A stretch of DNA of 64,000 bases, from assembly GCF_000720325.1 (NCBI RefSeq), contig NZ_JOJM01000008.1, positions 62,001-126,000 on the forward strand. Reading direction: 5' to 3'. Position numbers and translations under genes: made by a program. Source of the DNA: Streptomyces sp. NRRL B-1347 (GTDB lineage: Bacteria; Actinomycetota; Actinomycetes; Streptomycetales; Streptomycetaceae). Positions 7,787 to 15,613 of the stretch are shown here, one piece after another. Every line of letters starts with the position of its first letter. The stretch's first letter is position 1. The notes beneath the pieces are model-generated. The model did no database searches, had not been told where the DNA came from, and saw only the letters and a program-made list of their open reading frames with translations.

Positions 7787-8796
7787 CCGGGCGGACGCCC
7801 GGCGGGGTGGCGCTCGCCCCGCAGACCCCGCCGACGGCGGGCGCGCCCGCCCCCACGCGCGCGCCGTCGGCGGCCCGCCGCCCGGCCGGGCCCTCACCCC
7901 GGCCGGGCGCCCCCACCCCGCGCCCGGCCTGGACCCCGTCCCCCGGCGTCCGCGAGGTCACCCTCGCCGCCGGTGACGGCGTCGTCCTGTCCGGCCTGCT
8001 CGCCCTGCCCCGGGGCGAGCGGCCCCGCGCCACCGTCCTCGCCCTGCACGGCGCGGGCATGAGCGCGGCCTACTTCGACGGCCAGGCCCACCCGGGCACC
8101 TCGCTGCTCACGCTCGCGGCGGACCTCGGCTACGCGGTGCTCGCCCTCGACCGGCCCGGCTACGGCCTGTCCGCCGCCCGCCTCCCGCAGGGCCTGCCGG
8201 TTGCCGAGCAGGCGGCCACCGTGCGCGCCGCGCTGCGGGGCCACGCCGCACGGCACGACACGGGCGCGGGCGTCCTCGTCCTCGCCCACTCCTTCGGCGG
8301 CAAGGTGGCGCTGCGGATGGCGGCGGACGAGCGGGACGACCCCGCCGGGGCAGGCCTGCTCGGCCTGGACGTCTCCGGCTGCGGCGAGCGGTACGCGCGG
8401 CCCCTCACCGAGCTGACCGGACCCGCCGACGGCGTGCGCTGGTCCGGGCACTGGGGGCCGCTGCGCCTCTACCCGCCCCACACCTTCCGCGCCAGCGCCC
8501 GCGTGGTCTCGCCGGTCCCGGCGCGGGAGCTGCGGGACGCCGCGCGCTGGCCGGGCGCCTTCGCCGCGCTCGCGGGCCGGGTGCGGGTGCCGGTGCGGTT
8601 CACCTTCGCCGAGTACGAGGCCCTGTGGCAGTGCGACGCCCCGGCCGTCGCCCGGCTGCGGGCCGGGCTGCGCGCGGCCCCGCGCGTGACCGTCGACCGC
8701 CAGCCGGGCGCGGGCCACAACATCAGCCTGGGCTGGGCGGCCCGGGCCTACCACCTGCGGGCGCTCGCCTTCGCGGACGACTGCCTGCGGCACTGA
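7783..8796 (+). CDS. alpha/beta hydrolase
   Basis: Serine hydrolase of 337 residues, translationally coupled to the aromatase (ATGA overlap), so probably a cluster tailoring or release enzyme. The alpha/beta core starts near residue 55 after a Pro/Ala/Thr-rich tail. Visible: oxyanion-region LALHGAGMS, nucleophile elbow AHSFGG, and a late histidine in GAGHNIS. A downstream start at the domain edge is possible since the first ~50 residues are low complexity. Substrate unknown; a role in editing or hydrolysing a polyketide thioester or ester is only inference. Confidence 0.82.
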   Translation: MTGRTPGGVALAPQTPPTAGAPAPTRAPSAARRPAGPSPRPGAPTPRPAWTPSPGVREVTLAAGDGVVLSGLLALPRGERPRATVLALHGAGMSAAYFDGQAHPGTSLLTLAADLGYAVLALDRPGYGLSAARLPQGLPVAEQAATVRAALRGHAARHDTGAGVLVLAHSFGGKVALRMAADERDDPAGAGLLGLDVSGCGERYARPLTELTGPADGVRWSGHWGPLRLYPPHTFRASARVVSPVPARELRDAARWPGAFAALAGRVRVPVRFTFAEYEALWQCDAPAVARLRAGLRAAPRVTVDRQPGAGHNISLGWAARAYHLRALAFADDCLRH

Positions 8797-8824
8797 CGCG
8801 CGTACGGACGCACGGAGGACGACG

Positions 8825-9127
8825 ATGGCCCCCACCGGCACCACGGAAGTCACCGGCACCACGGAAACCACACGCTTCACCGAGACCACCGGCTTCACCG
8901 AGACCACTGGCTTCACCGAGACCACAGCTGAACTCACCACTCCTGAACTCCACCCGCTGCTCGGCGCCTTGAGCCTCTTCGCCGCGGCCGCGGCCGGACC
9001 GCCGCCGGTGGAGCGGGCGCCGACGCCCCGGGACCCGCCCACCGGAGCGACACCCACCGCCCCCGACGCCGCGCTGAGCGAACTGCCCGCCGCCACCTGG
9101 CCCTTCGTCATCTTCCGCGCGGGATGA
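8825..9127 (+). CDS. small Thr-rich repeat protein, unknown function
   Basis: 100-residue product with an ideal Shine-Dalgarno (GGAGG, 6-nt spacing) 28 bp after the hydrolase, so likely the last gene of the polyketide operon. Residues 1-35 are Thr/Glu-rich with three TETTGF-type hexapeptides encoded by 18-bp tandem repeats (8879-8914 plus a partial unit). The middle contains an Ala-rich helix and a Pro-rich stretch; the end is LPAATWPFVIFRAG. No signal peptide, cysteines or recognised domain. Function not assignable. Confidence 0.6.
   Translation: MAPTGTTEVTGTTETTRFTETTGFTETTGFTETTAELTTPELHPLLGALSLFAAAAAGPPPVERAPTPRDPPTGATPTAPDAALSELPAATWPFVIFRAG
8879..8914 (+). repeat. 18-bp tandem repeat inside the Thr-rich protein gene
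   Basis: Two near-identical 18-bp units (one C/T difference), followed by a partial third and preceded by a diverged copy, encode the TETTGF repeats. Confidence 0.8.
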
Positions 9128-9196
9128 GCCCTGGTCAGGGCCGGGTCGCGGCGAGTTACGGTGGAAGCGACCTGCCGGACTGATCAAGGGGGAGCC

Positions 9197-10177
9197 GTGG
9201 GCGGCGCAGCAGCGGACCGGGGGAGCGGACGGTGGCCGTGGGGCGCCCTGGGCGCGAGCGCCGTGCCCCTGGCGCTGCTGATCGCGCTGCCGCTCGCGGC
9301 GGCCCACCGGCTCCCCGACCGCCTGGCCACGCACTGGAGCGCGGGCTCCGCGCGCCCCGACGGCTCGATGCCGCTGTGGGCGGCGACGCTGTTCCCGGCG
9401 CTGATCTGGGCGGCGGTCGCCGGCGGCGCGCTGCTCGCGGGCCGTCGCGCGGACACCTGGCGCACGCCCGTGCTGCTGCCCCTCGGCGTGGCCCTCGTCG
9501 GCGCGCAGGCGTCGATCGTGCGGGCCAACGCGGACCGCGCCGACTGGCACGACGCGCGATCGGCGACCGGGTGGGGCGTGGCCGTCGTGGTCGCCGCCGT
9601 GGCGGCCGCGGGCCTGGGGATCCTGCTCGCCCGCCGCGGCCTGCCGGACGCCCCGCCGCCGGGCGCCGCCCCGCGCGCGGACCTCGCGCCCGGGGAGCGC
9701 GTCGCCTGGCTGTCGCGTACGTCCAGCCCCTGGATGCACGCGCTCGCCGCGGTCTTCGGCGTGGCGGCGGCGGTCGCGGTCGCGGTGACGGTGGCCGGGC
9801 TCACCGACCCGCTGTGGCCGCTGGCCGCGCCCCTCGCCCTGGTCGCCGTCACCTGCCTGGCCTGCGCCTCCGTGCAGGCGGCCGTGACCGACGAGGGCCT
9901 GCGGGTCACGCTCGGGCCGCTCGGCTGGCCGGCCCGCCGCTGGGCGCCCGAGACCATCGAGACGGCGTACGCCGAACACCGCACGCCCGGCCAGGTCGGC
10001 GGCTGGGGCTACCGGCTGAGCGGCCTCGGCACGACGGTGATGCTGCGCGCCGGGGAGTGCCTGGTCGTCCGGGCCAAGGGCAAGGCCTTCGCGGTGTCGG
10101 TGGACGACGCGGAGCGCGGGGCGGCCCTCCTGAACGCGCTGGGCGCGCGCCACGCGCCGGACGCGCACCACCCGTAG
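9197..10177 (+). CDS. DUF1648-type multi-pass membrane protein
   Basis: 326-residue membrane protein. GTG 9197 is preferred over GTG 9161 because AAGGGGGAG precedes it. The N-terminal segment has one hydrophobic helix followed by RLPDRLATHWSAG, the DUF1648 signature (a helix plus a PxxxAxHWxxxG element). Further hydrophobic segments lie near 60-80, 95-110, 125-145 and, after a charged loop, two around 195-245. The C-terminal ~80 residues are soluble with a PH-like pattern. It lies downstream of the polyketide genes with a gap of 69 bp; a link to them is not evident. Confidence 0.72.
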   Translation: MGGAAADRGSGRWPWGALGASAVPLALLIALPLAAAHRLPDRLATHWSAGSARPDGSMPLWAATLFPALIWAAVAGGALLAGRRADTWRTPVLLPLGVALVGAQASIVRANADRADWHDARSATGWGVAVVVAAVAAAGLGILLARRGLPDAPPPGAAPRADLAPGERVAWLSRTSSPWMHALAAVFGVAAAVAVAVTVAGLTDPLWPLAAPLALVAVTCLACASVQAAVTDEGLRVTLGPLGWPARRWAPETIETAYAEHRTPGQVGGWGYRLSGLGTTVMLRAGECLVVRAKGKAFAVSVDDAERGAALLNALGARHAPDAHHP

Positions 10178-10194
10178 CGGCACGGGAGGCACCC

Positions 10195-10224
10195 TTGACA
10201 GCGTGCGTACTGCTTCGCCAGGTT
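10195..10224 (+). promoter_or_regulatory. candidate HrdB-type promoter
   Basis: TTGACA (10195-10200), an 18-bp spacer, then CAGGTT (10219-10224). The -35 matches the sigma-70 consensus exactly. It is the best promoter candidate for the acyltransferase/DegT pair, with a ~200-nt leader to GTG 10429. Confidence 0.5.
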
Positions 10225-10428
10225 TGAGCCGCGCCGGAACGGTCGTCGCCGCGTCTGGGGGACCGTCCGCCGCAGGGGCATGACGCGCACAGCGCCATGG
10301 GGGATTTGGGGGGAGGGGTCGCCCGTGCGATCCGTCAGGAAGGTTCCGCGCGCCTCGGGGATCCGGGCCGGGTCCGGTGTGCCACTGTCCGCGAGGCCGT
10401 TGAGGCTCAGAAGGGCAGTTGATCCGAC

Positions 10429-11583
10429 GTGGACATAGAGATCCACAGACCCGAGAAGCTGACCGAATCCCTGCGCGCGGCCTGGCACCGGGCCATGGAC
10501 GAGTCGCCCGACTACGCCAACCCCTTCCTGGCACCGCAGTTCGCGGCCGGCATCGGCACGTACCGGGGCGGGGCGCGGGTGGCGGTCCTGCGCGAGGCGG
10601 GCGAGGCCGTGGGCTTCTTCCCGTACGAGCGCAACGCCGTCGGCGTGGGCCGGGCCGTCGGTCTCGGCCTCTCCGACTGCCAGGCCCTCGTGCACCGCCC
10701 CGGAGTCACCTGGAACGCCCAGGAACTGCTGCGCTCCTGCCGGCTCTCCGCCTTCGAGTTCGACCACCTGGTGGAGGAGCAGAAGCCGTTCGGCCGGTAC
10801 GTCACCGGGATGTTCGACTCGCCCGTGATCGACCTGAAGGACGGCGACGACGACGCGGGCTACGCCGAGTGGCTGCGCGGCACCTACCCGGGCATCGCCA
10901 AGACGACCCTGAAGAAGGAGCGCCGCCTGGGGCGGGACGCGGGCGAGATGCGCTTCGTCTTCGACGAGCGCGACCCCGGGCCGCTGCGCCAGCTCATGCG
11001 CTGGAAGTCCGCCCAGTACCGCAGGACGGGGCGCATGGACCGCTTCGCGCGCCCCTGGATCGTCGACCTGGTGACCCACTTCTCCCACGTCAGGGACGAG
11101 CACTTCACCGGCGTCCTCTCCGTCCTGTACGCGGGCGACCGCCCGGTCGCCGCGCACTTCGGGCCCCGCTCGCGCACGGTCTTCGCCTGCTGGTTCACCG
11201 CGTACGACCCGGACTTCCGCTACTACTCGCCCGGCCTGATCATGCATCTGCGCCTCGCCGACGCGGCCCGCAGGGACGGCGTGCGGCTCATGGACCTGGG
11301 GCGCGGCGACAAGGAGTACAAGGACTGGCTCAAGACCCGGGAACTGCGCGTCGGCGAGGGCTTCGCGACGCGCCCGCACCCGGTGGCGGCGGCGTACCGC
11401 CTGTGGCGCAGACCGGTGCGCGGGCTGCGGAACACGGTCCTGGCCCACCCGCGGCTCCGCGACCCGGCGGACCGCCTCCTGAAGGCGGCGGGCTCCCTGC
11501 GCACGGGCGCGCCCGGCTCCCGGACGAGCCCCCAGCGCGATCCCCGGCACACCCCACAACAGGCCCCTCGACGAAAGAGGTGA
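10429..11583 (+). CDS. FemAB/BioF2-like GNAT-fold acyltransferase
   Basis: 384-residue protein with the tandem GNAT fold of the acetyltransf_6/FemAB-like family. Visible: a long helical insert (GIAKTTLKKERRLGRDAG), RTGRMDRFARPW, a beta-bulge region VLSVLYAGDRPVAAHFG and the late LMDLGRGDKEYKDWLKT motif, which typifies this family. Such proteins transfer acyl or aminoacyl groups in envelope or polysaccharide modification. The C-terminal 50 residues are basic and Pro-rich. It is followed 2 bp later by the DegT gene, so the two likely act together. Substrate unknown. Confidence 0.75.
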   Translation: MDIEIHRPEKLTESLRAAWHRAMDESPDYANPFLAPQFAAGIGTYRGGARVAVLREAGEAVGFFPYERNAVGVGRAVGLGLSDCQALVHRPGVTWNAQELLRSCRLSAFEFDHLVEEQKPFGRYVTGMFDSPVIDLKDGDDDAGYAEWLRGTYPGIAKTTLKKERRLGRDAGEMRFVFDERDPGPLRQLMRWKSAQYRRTGRMDRFARPWIVDLVTHFSHVRDEHFTGVLSVLYAGDRPVAAHFGPRSRTVFACWFTAYDPDFRYYSPGLIMHLRLADAARRDGVRLMDLGRGDKEYKDWLKTRELRVGEGFATRPHPVAAAYRLWRRPVRGLRNTVLAHPRLRDPADRLLKAAGSLRTGAPGSRTSPQRDPRHTPQQAPRRKR

Positions 11584-11585
11584 CG

Positions 11586-12815
11586 ATGCCGTACGGCTCG
11601 CGGCTCGCCGCGACGATGACGCGGCGACTGGGACGCGAATGCGTCTACACGCCCTCGGCACGCCTGGCCCTCTACCTCGCGCTGCGGCGCTGGTGCAGGC
11701 CCGGCGCCCGGGTCCTGATGTCGCCGGTGAACGACGACGTGATCCTCTTCGTCGTCCTCGCGGCGGGCCTGCGCCCGGTGCAGGCCCCGGTGTCCCCCTG
11801 GACGGGGAACATCGACCCGGCCGCCGTCCCGGAGGCCACCTGGGCCTCCGTGGACGCGGTCCTCACCACCAACCTCTACGGCATGCCGGACCGCGTGACC
11901 GAACTCAAGGCGCGCTGCGACGAACGGGGCATCCCGCTCTTCGAGGACGCGGCGCACGCGATCGGCACGCACGTGGACGGGCAGCCCGTCGGCACCTTCG
12001 GGAAGGCGGCGGCCTTCAGCCTGTCCAAGCACGTGGCGGGCATGGCGGGCGGGTTCCTCGCCGTCGAGGACGCGCGCACACGGCGCGAGCTGGAGGTGCT
12101 CCGCGACGACCTCCTTGTGCCCGGCCGTCTTCGCGAGGACGTGTACACGACCGTGCGCCCCCTCGCGCGTTCGGCCGTGCGCGGACTGCACCTGGTGCGC
12201 CCGGTGTGGCGCACGCTCCAGCGCCTCGGCCTCCTCGAACGCGACTCCTTCCGCATGCCCCTGCACGCGCCCCGCCTCTCCGGCTGCGCGCACCGGGCGC
12301 CGAACCTGGCCGCGTACGAACCGTGGGTCCGCGTGGACCTGCACGGCTACCGGGCCCGCCACGGGGCCCTGGTGCGCGGCCAGTTGGGCCTGCGTATGGC
12401 CGGGCTCGACGCCGACCTCACCCGGCGCAGGGCGGGGGTCGCCGAGCTCTCGGGCACCATCTGGGCGACGCCGGAGCTCCGCGCCCGCGCCACCGACGAC
12501 GGACCTCCGGCCCTCTTCCGGGCGCCCCTGCTGGTCCGCGACCGCGACGCGCTCGTCGACCGCCTCGTGCGGCGCGGCGTGGTGTGCGGCTACATCTACG
12601 ACCCGCCGCTCGACGACTACGCGGGCGCCGAGTTCGTCGACCCGTCCCCCGACCCGAAGGCCGCCCGCTGGTTCGCGTCCCACGTCCTGCCCGCGGACCC
12701 CCTCATCGCCCACCACGTCGCCACGGCCCTCACCAAGGAGAGCGCGGCCCCGGCCCGCTACCCCGCCCCGGCCCCCACCCCGGAGAGACCCCGCGCGACC
12801 CCGCTGGCCAACTGA
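11586..12815 (+). CDS. DegT/DnrJ/EryC1/StrS-family aminotransferase-like protein
   Basis: 409-residue PLP-fold protein. The family signature FEDAAHAIGTHVDG (D121 binds the pyridine N) and the Schiff-base lysine K148 in AFSLSKH are present, so it could be active, although the N-terminal substrate region (LMSPVNDDVIL) is unlike typical sugar aminotransferases. AAGAGG precedes ATG 11586, and it is 2 bp from the FemAB-like gene. Family members make amino sugars for glycoconjugates. Its stop codon directly abuts the stop of the convergent gene. The partner gene suggests envelope or glycan modification (inference). Confidence 0.8.
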   Translation: MPYGSRLAATMTRRLGRECVYTPSARLALYLALRRWCRPGARVLMSPVNDDVILFVVLAAGLRPVQAPVSPWTGNIDPAAVPEATWASVDAVLTTNLYGMPDRVTELKARCDERGIPLFEDAAHAIGTHVDGQPVGTFGKAAAFSLSKHVAGMAGGFLAVEDARTRRELEVLRDDLLVPGRLREDVYTTVRPLARSAVRGLHLVRPVWRTLQRLGLLERDSFRMPLHAPRLSGCAHRAPNLAAYEPWVRVDLHGYRARHGALVRGQLGLRMAGLDADLTRRRAGVAELSGTIWATPELRARATDDGPPALFRAPLLVRDRDALVDRLVRRGVVCGYIYDPPLDDYAGAEFVDPSPDPKAARWFASHVLPADPLIAHHVATALTKESAAPARYPAPAPTPERPRATPLAN

Positions 12816-13487
12816 TCACGCGTCCTCCGGGGCGGCCAGTTCCTGGAGGCGTTCGGCGATGTCGTCCGCCCACTCCTGGGCCCAGCGGCGGAGGTCGTCG
12901 ACGGCCCGGGCGTCGAGGCCGCAGGAGGTGAACTCGCCGTCGTCGATCCACTCGGCGCCGCCCAGGCGGGCGTACAGGTCGGTGAGGTCGAAGGCGTCGC
13001 GGGCGTGGCGGCGGCCGAGTTCCTCCAGTTCGACGCGGCTCCAGCGGTCCGCGGCAGCCCGGACGTCGACGAGGTCGCGGGCGAGGCCGCGGTCGGCGAG
13101 GGCGCGGACCCGGGTGCCGACGGCGTCTTCGAGGGAGAGGGCGAGCCCGTACTCGGTGCGGACGGGCGGCCGCCAGAGCGCTTCCTTGCGGACGTGGACC
13201 TCGTACGCGCCCCCGGTGACCGGGTCGACGGCGGTGATCCGCGCGGCCAGCGGCGCCGTCTCTCCCACCCGCACCCGCCACCCGCGCCCCACGAGCCCCG
13301 CGCCCACCAGGGCGACGACGCCGTCCATCCCCTCGGGGCTCTCCGTGGCGAAGCCGAGCCCCGTGCCGGGATTCCCGCCGAGCCCGTGCGCCCGGACGGC
13401 GTGCCCACCGGCGAGCACGAGGGGGTACGAGGCGCCCGCCTCCAGGACGTCGGCGACGAGCCGGTGCCGCGGCGCGAGCGCGCTCAC
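12816..13487 (-). CDS. AbiEii/AbiGii-like nucleotidyltransferase-fold protein
   Basis: 223-residue protein starting at GTG 13487, which overlaps the upstream flavoprotein stop (GTGA). The N-terminal block YPLVLAGGHAVRAHG matches the GG-A-x-x-x-HG signature of the AbiEii/nucleotidyltransferase family, followed by a positioned Arg/Lys-rich region and helical C-terminus. The second-strand acidic pair usual for nucleotidyl transfer is not obvious, so activity is uncertain. Coupled to a flavoprotein, with no visible antitoxin; a toxin role is not supported by context. Confidence 0.65.
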   Translation of the reverse strand: MSALAPRHRLVADVLEAGASYPLVLAGGHAVRAHGLGGNPGTGLGFATESPEGMDGVVALVGAGLVGRGWRVRVGETAPLAARITAVDPVTGGAYEVHVRKEALWRPPVRTEYGLALSLEDAVGTRVRALADRGLARDLVDVRAAADRWSRVELEELGRRHARDAFDLTDLYARLGGAEWIDDGEFTSCGLDARAVDDLRRWAQEWADDIAERLQELAAPEDA

Positions 13488-14017
13488 GCGGGGCCGGTCA
13501 GCCGCTGCCGCGCGGCGGCCAGGGCGGCGTCCCACGGGTAGTCCGCCGCCGCGCCGGGCACGAAGCCGCCCTCGCCGTACAGCACGGTGACGCCCTGCTC
13601 GCGCAACTCGACCACGCTCCGGTCCAGTTGCCGGTGCCGGGCGAGCGCGGTGTTCCAGTACGGCACGGTCACCGTCGGAACGCCCCTTCCGATGGCTTCC
13701 GCCGCGACCCCCACCACGAAGTCCTGAGTGAGCCCGAGGGCCCAGGAGTTGACGCTGTCGAACGTCGCGGGGGCGAAGAGGACCACGTCCGCGCCGGGCC
13801 AGACGTCCGGCTCACCGGGAAGCCCGTACGCGCTGCGCACCGGATGCCCGGTGAGCACGGCGAGCCCGTCGATGCTCCCGTGCAGCCAGCGGGCCGCCGT
13901 CGGCGTCAGCCCGAGGCAGACGTCCCACCCGTCGGCCTGCGCCGCCTCGATCACCTTCGCCACGTCGAAGAGCGGCGGCGCGGCGGAGCCGAACAAGTAC
14001 AGAGTCGGAGGGGTCAT
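13484..14017 (-). CDS. flavoprotein (HFCD fold)
   Basis: 177-residue member of the homo-oligomeric flavin-containing Cys decarboxylase fold (flavoprotein family). Visible: an N-terminal LYLFGSAAPPLFD strand-loop, LTGHPVRSAYGLPGE, and ADVVLFAPATFDSVNSWALG, which contains the FMN-binding P-A-T-x-N/S pattern of the fold. ATG 14017 follows a GAGGGG-like site read on the minus strand. Translationally coupled to the nucleotidyltransferase-like gene. Substrate unknown. Confidence 0.75.
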   Translation of the reverse strand: MTPPTLYLFGSAAPPLFDVAKVIEAAQADGWDVCLGLTPTAARWLHGSIDGLAVLTGHPVRSAYGLPGEPDVWPGADVVLFAPATFDSVNSWALGLTQDFVVGVAAEAIGRGVPTVTVPYWNTALARHRQLDRSVVELREQGVTVLYGEGGFVPGAAADYPWDAALAAARQRLTGPA

Positions 14018-14170
14018 GCACTCATCCCACCGCGCACAGTGGATCAAGCGCAACAGTGCCCGAGCTCGGGGCGCGGGCCCGGACCGGCCGGGGCACCGGG
14101 CATGCACCATCGAGGCGCGGGCCCACATCCGGAGCAGAGCCTGCCGCCGGAACGGCAGGCTCCCACTTTC

Positions 14171-14539
14171 TCAGTAGTCCAGATATCCGTCCCACGTGTC
14201 GCTCGAATTGTTTCCGTTGCTCTTCACCGAGAGGCAGAAGTTTCCATTGACGTAACCCATGCTTACCCAGCCGGTGGGATCGGCGTTGGGGAGATTGACG
14301 ATGTTGCCGATCTGCGCGCCACCGTTGCACTGCACCATTCTCGCCGATATCGCGGGGCCCTCGACCTTGCGGATGTTCACGGTGCCGTGGGCCGTGTGCT
14401 GCCAGGAGTAGGTGTGCCAACGTCCCTTGTACACGTCGCCGAACGCGGGTACGACGGCGGCGGACGCAGGCGAAGTTCCCAGCATCAGACCAGCGAGTGC
14501 CGCCGTGGTGGCAAATCCGGCAAGGTAGCGGAGCTTCAT
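14171..14539 (-). CDS. small secreted protein, unknown function
   Basis: 122 residues. ATG 14539 is chosen because GAGGAG lies just upstream and because it begins a clear Sec signal: MKLR, hydrophobic core, cleavage after SPASA. The mature part (~90 residues) is Trp/Asn/Gly-rich with two cysteines (VQCNGG and NFCLS) that could form a disulfide. The gene is visibly lower in G+C than its neighbours, hinting at transfer. No domain recognised. Confidence 0.72.
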   Translation of the reverse strand: MKLRYLAGFATTAALAGLMLGTSPASAAVVPAFGDVYKGRWHTYSWQHTAHGTVNIRKVEGPAISARMVQCNGGAQIGNIVNLPNADPTGWVSMGYVNGNFCLSVKSNGNNSSDTWDGYLDY

Positions 14540-14865
14540 TTCTCTTCTCTCCTCTTTTCCGATCAAGAACCCCCCTCGGGGTTGGTCTAATCCTTTCGGG
14601 AATTCAAGTAAGTGGCTAGGGCTTCCAATTCACTCGTCTGGAATTCGGCACTGTGGCGCATGGTGCAGCCTTGACACGCCCATATGGCGAAGGAGCAGCC
14701 CATGACGCGAGTGCGTTTGACCGGTCGGAGGCGGTGGCCGTGCCCGAAGCGGGTGATAGAGAACCGCGTCCGCTGGGGGCCAGCCGCCGGGCTCACCCGG
14801 GACGGCCACGGAACAGGGGCAGTACCGGTGAGCCCATGCCGGTACAACGCCCTAGGCTCGCTGGG
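14540..14865. other. intergenic region, 326 bp
   Basis: Contains the ribosome site of the minus-strand secreted protein and an A/T-richer stretch. A minus-strand open frame here (14587-14703) has no ribosome site and is not called. TTGACA lies at 14672-14677, but no convincing -10 follows. Confidence 0.5.
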
Positions 14866-15507
14866 GTGATTGAGACCATCGTCTTCGACGTCGGCGAGAC
14901 CATCACCCGAGACGATCGCTACTGGGGATCGTGGGCGGACTGGCTCGACATCCCCCGCCACACCCTGTCCGCGCTCGTCGGCGCCGTCGTCGCCCAGGGC
15001 CGTGACAACGCGGACGCCGTGCGTCTGGCCCGCCCCGGCATCGACATCGCCGCCGAGTACGCGGCCCGCGAAGCCGCCGGGCACGGCGAGTTCCTCGACG
15101 AGAGCGACCTCTACGACGACGTCAGACCCGCCCTATCGGGGCTCCGCAAGCTCGGCGTACGCGTCGTCATCGCCGGGAATCAGACCGGCCGCACGGGCGA
15201 GCTCCTGCGCGGCCTGGACCTTCCTGCCGACGTGATCGTGACCTCGGGCGACTGGGGAGTGGCCAAGCCCGCCCCGGAGTTCTTCGCGCGCGTACTGGAG
15301 ATCTCCCAGGCGGTGCCTCACGAGACCGTGTACGTGGGCGACCACCCCGCCAACGACCTGTATCCGGCCAAGCGCGCCGGGCTGCGGGCCGCGCACATCC
15401 GCCGCGGCCCTTGGGGGCGCCTGTGGGCGGACGACCCGGATGTCGCGGCGGCCGCGGACTGGCGTATCGACACCCTCACCGAACTGACGTCCATCATCGC
15501 CGACTGA
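14866..15507 (+). CDS. HAD-superfamily hydrolase
   Basis: 213-residue phosphatase-like protein. Motif I FDVGETIT carries the nucleophile Asp, but Gly replaces the usual second Asp; motif II is VIAGNQ, motif III KPAPEFF, motif IV GDHPANDLYPA. The altered motif I occurs in some HAD hydrolases and may weaken classic phosphatase activity. GTG 14866 is preferred: TAGGCT at 14853-14858 lies seven bases upstream, the layout of a leaderless Streptomyces transcript. ATG 14836 is an alternative. Confidence 0.82.
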   Translation: MIETIVFDVGETITRDDRYWGSWADWLDIPRHTLSALVGAVVAQGRDNADAVRLARPGIDIAAEYAAREAAGHGEFLDESDLYDDVRPALSGLRKLGVRVVIAGNQTGRTGELLRGLDLPADVIVTSGDWGVAKPAPEFFARVLEISQAVPHETVYVGDHPANDLYPAKRAGLRAAHIRRGPWGRLWADDPDVAAAADWRIDTLTELTSIIAD

Positions 15508-15516
15508 CCGCCAAGA

Positions 15517-15550
15517 AACGGCCCCACCTGCGCAGGCCAGCGGGGCCGTT
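15517..15550 (+). terminator. hairpin after the HAD gene
   Basis: Arms AACGGCCCC (15517-15525) and GGGGCCGTT (15542-15550) form a 9-bp stem. The 16-nt loop itself contains the palindrome CCTGCGCAGG. Located 10 bp after the HAD stop. Confidence 0.75.
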
Positions 15551-15613
15551 CACGCATCCGGTACGTAGTCGCGCGGGTACGGTTCGGAGTGGACGTCCCG
15601 AACCGGAGTCAGT

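Noticed and set aside
10326..10436. Possible 36-codon leader peptide before the FemAB-like gene, with a strong purine-rich site and GTG start
   Set aside because: Composition is Arg/Pro-rich and conservation cannot be judged. Without a regulatory codon pattern it is not supported.
12816..13487. Abortive-infection toxin-antitoxin pair (AbiE)
   Set aside because: Only the nucleotidyltransferase-like half is present. The coupled gene is a flavoprotein, not an AbiEi-type antitoxin.
14587..14703. Short minus-strand frame with two cysteine pairs (CSFAIWACQGC)
   Set aside because: No ribosome site before its ATG and no recognisable family. It could be a remnant, but the sequence alone does not support it.
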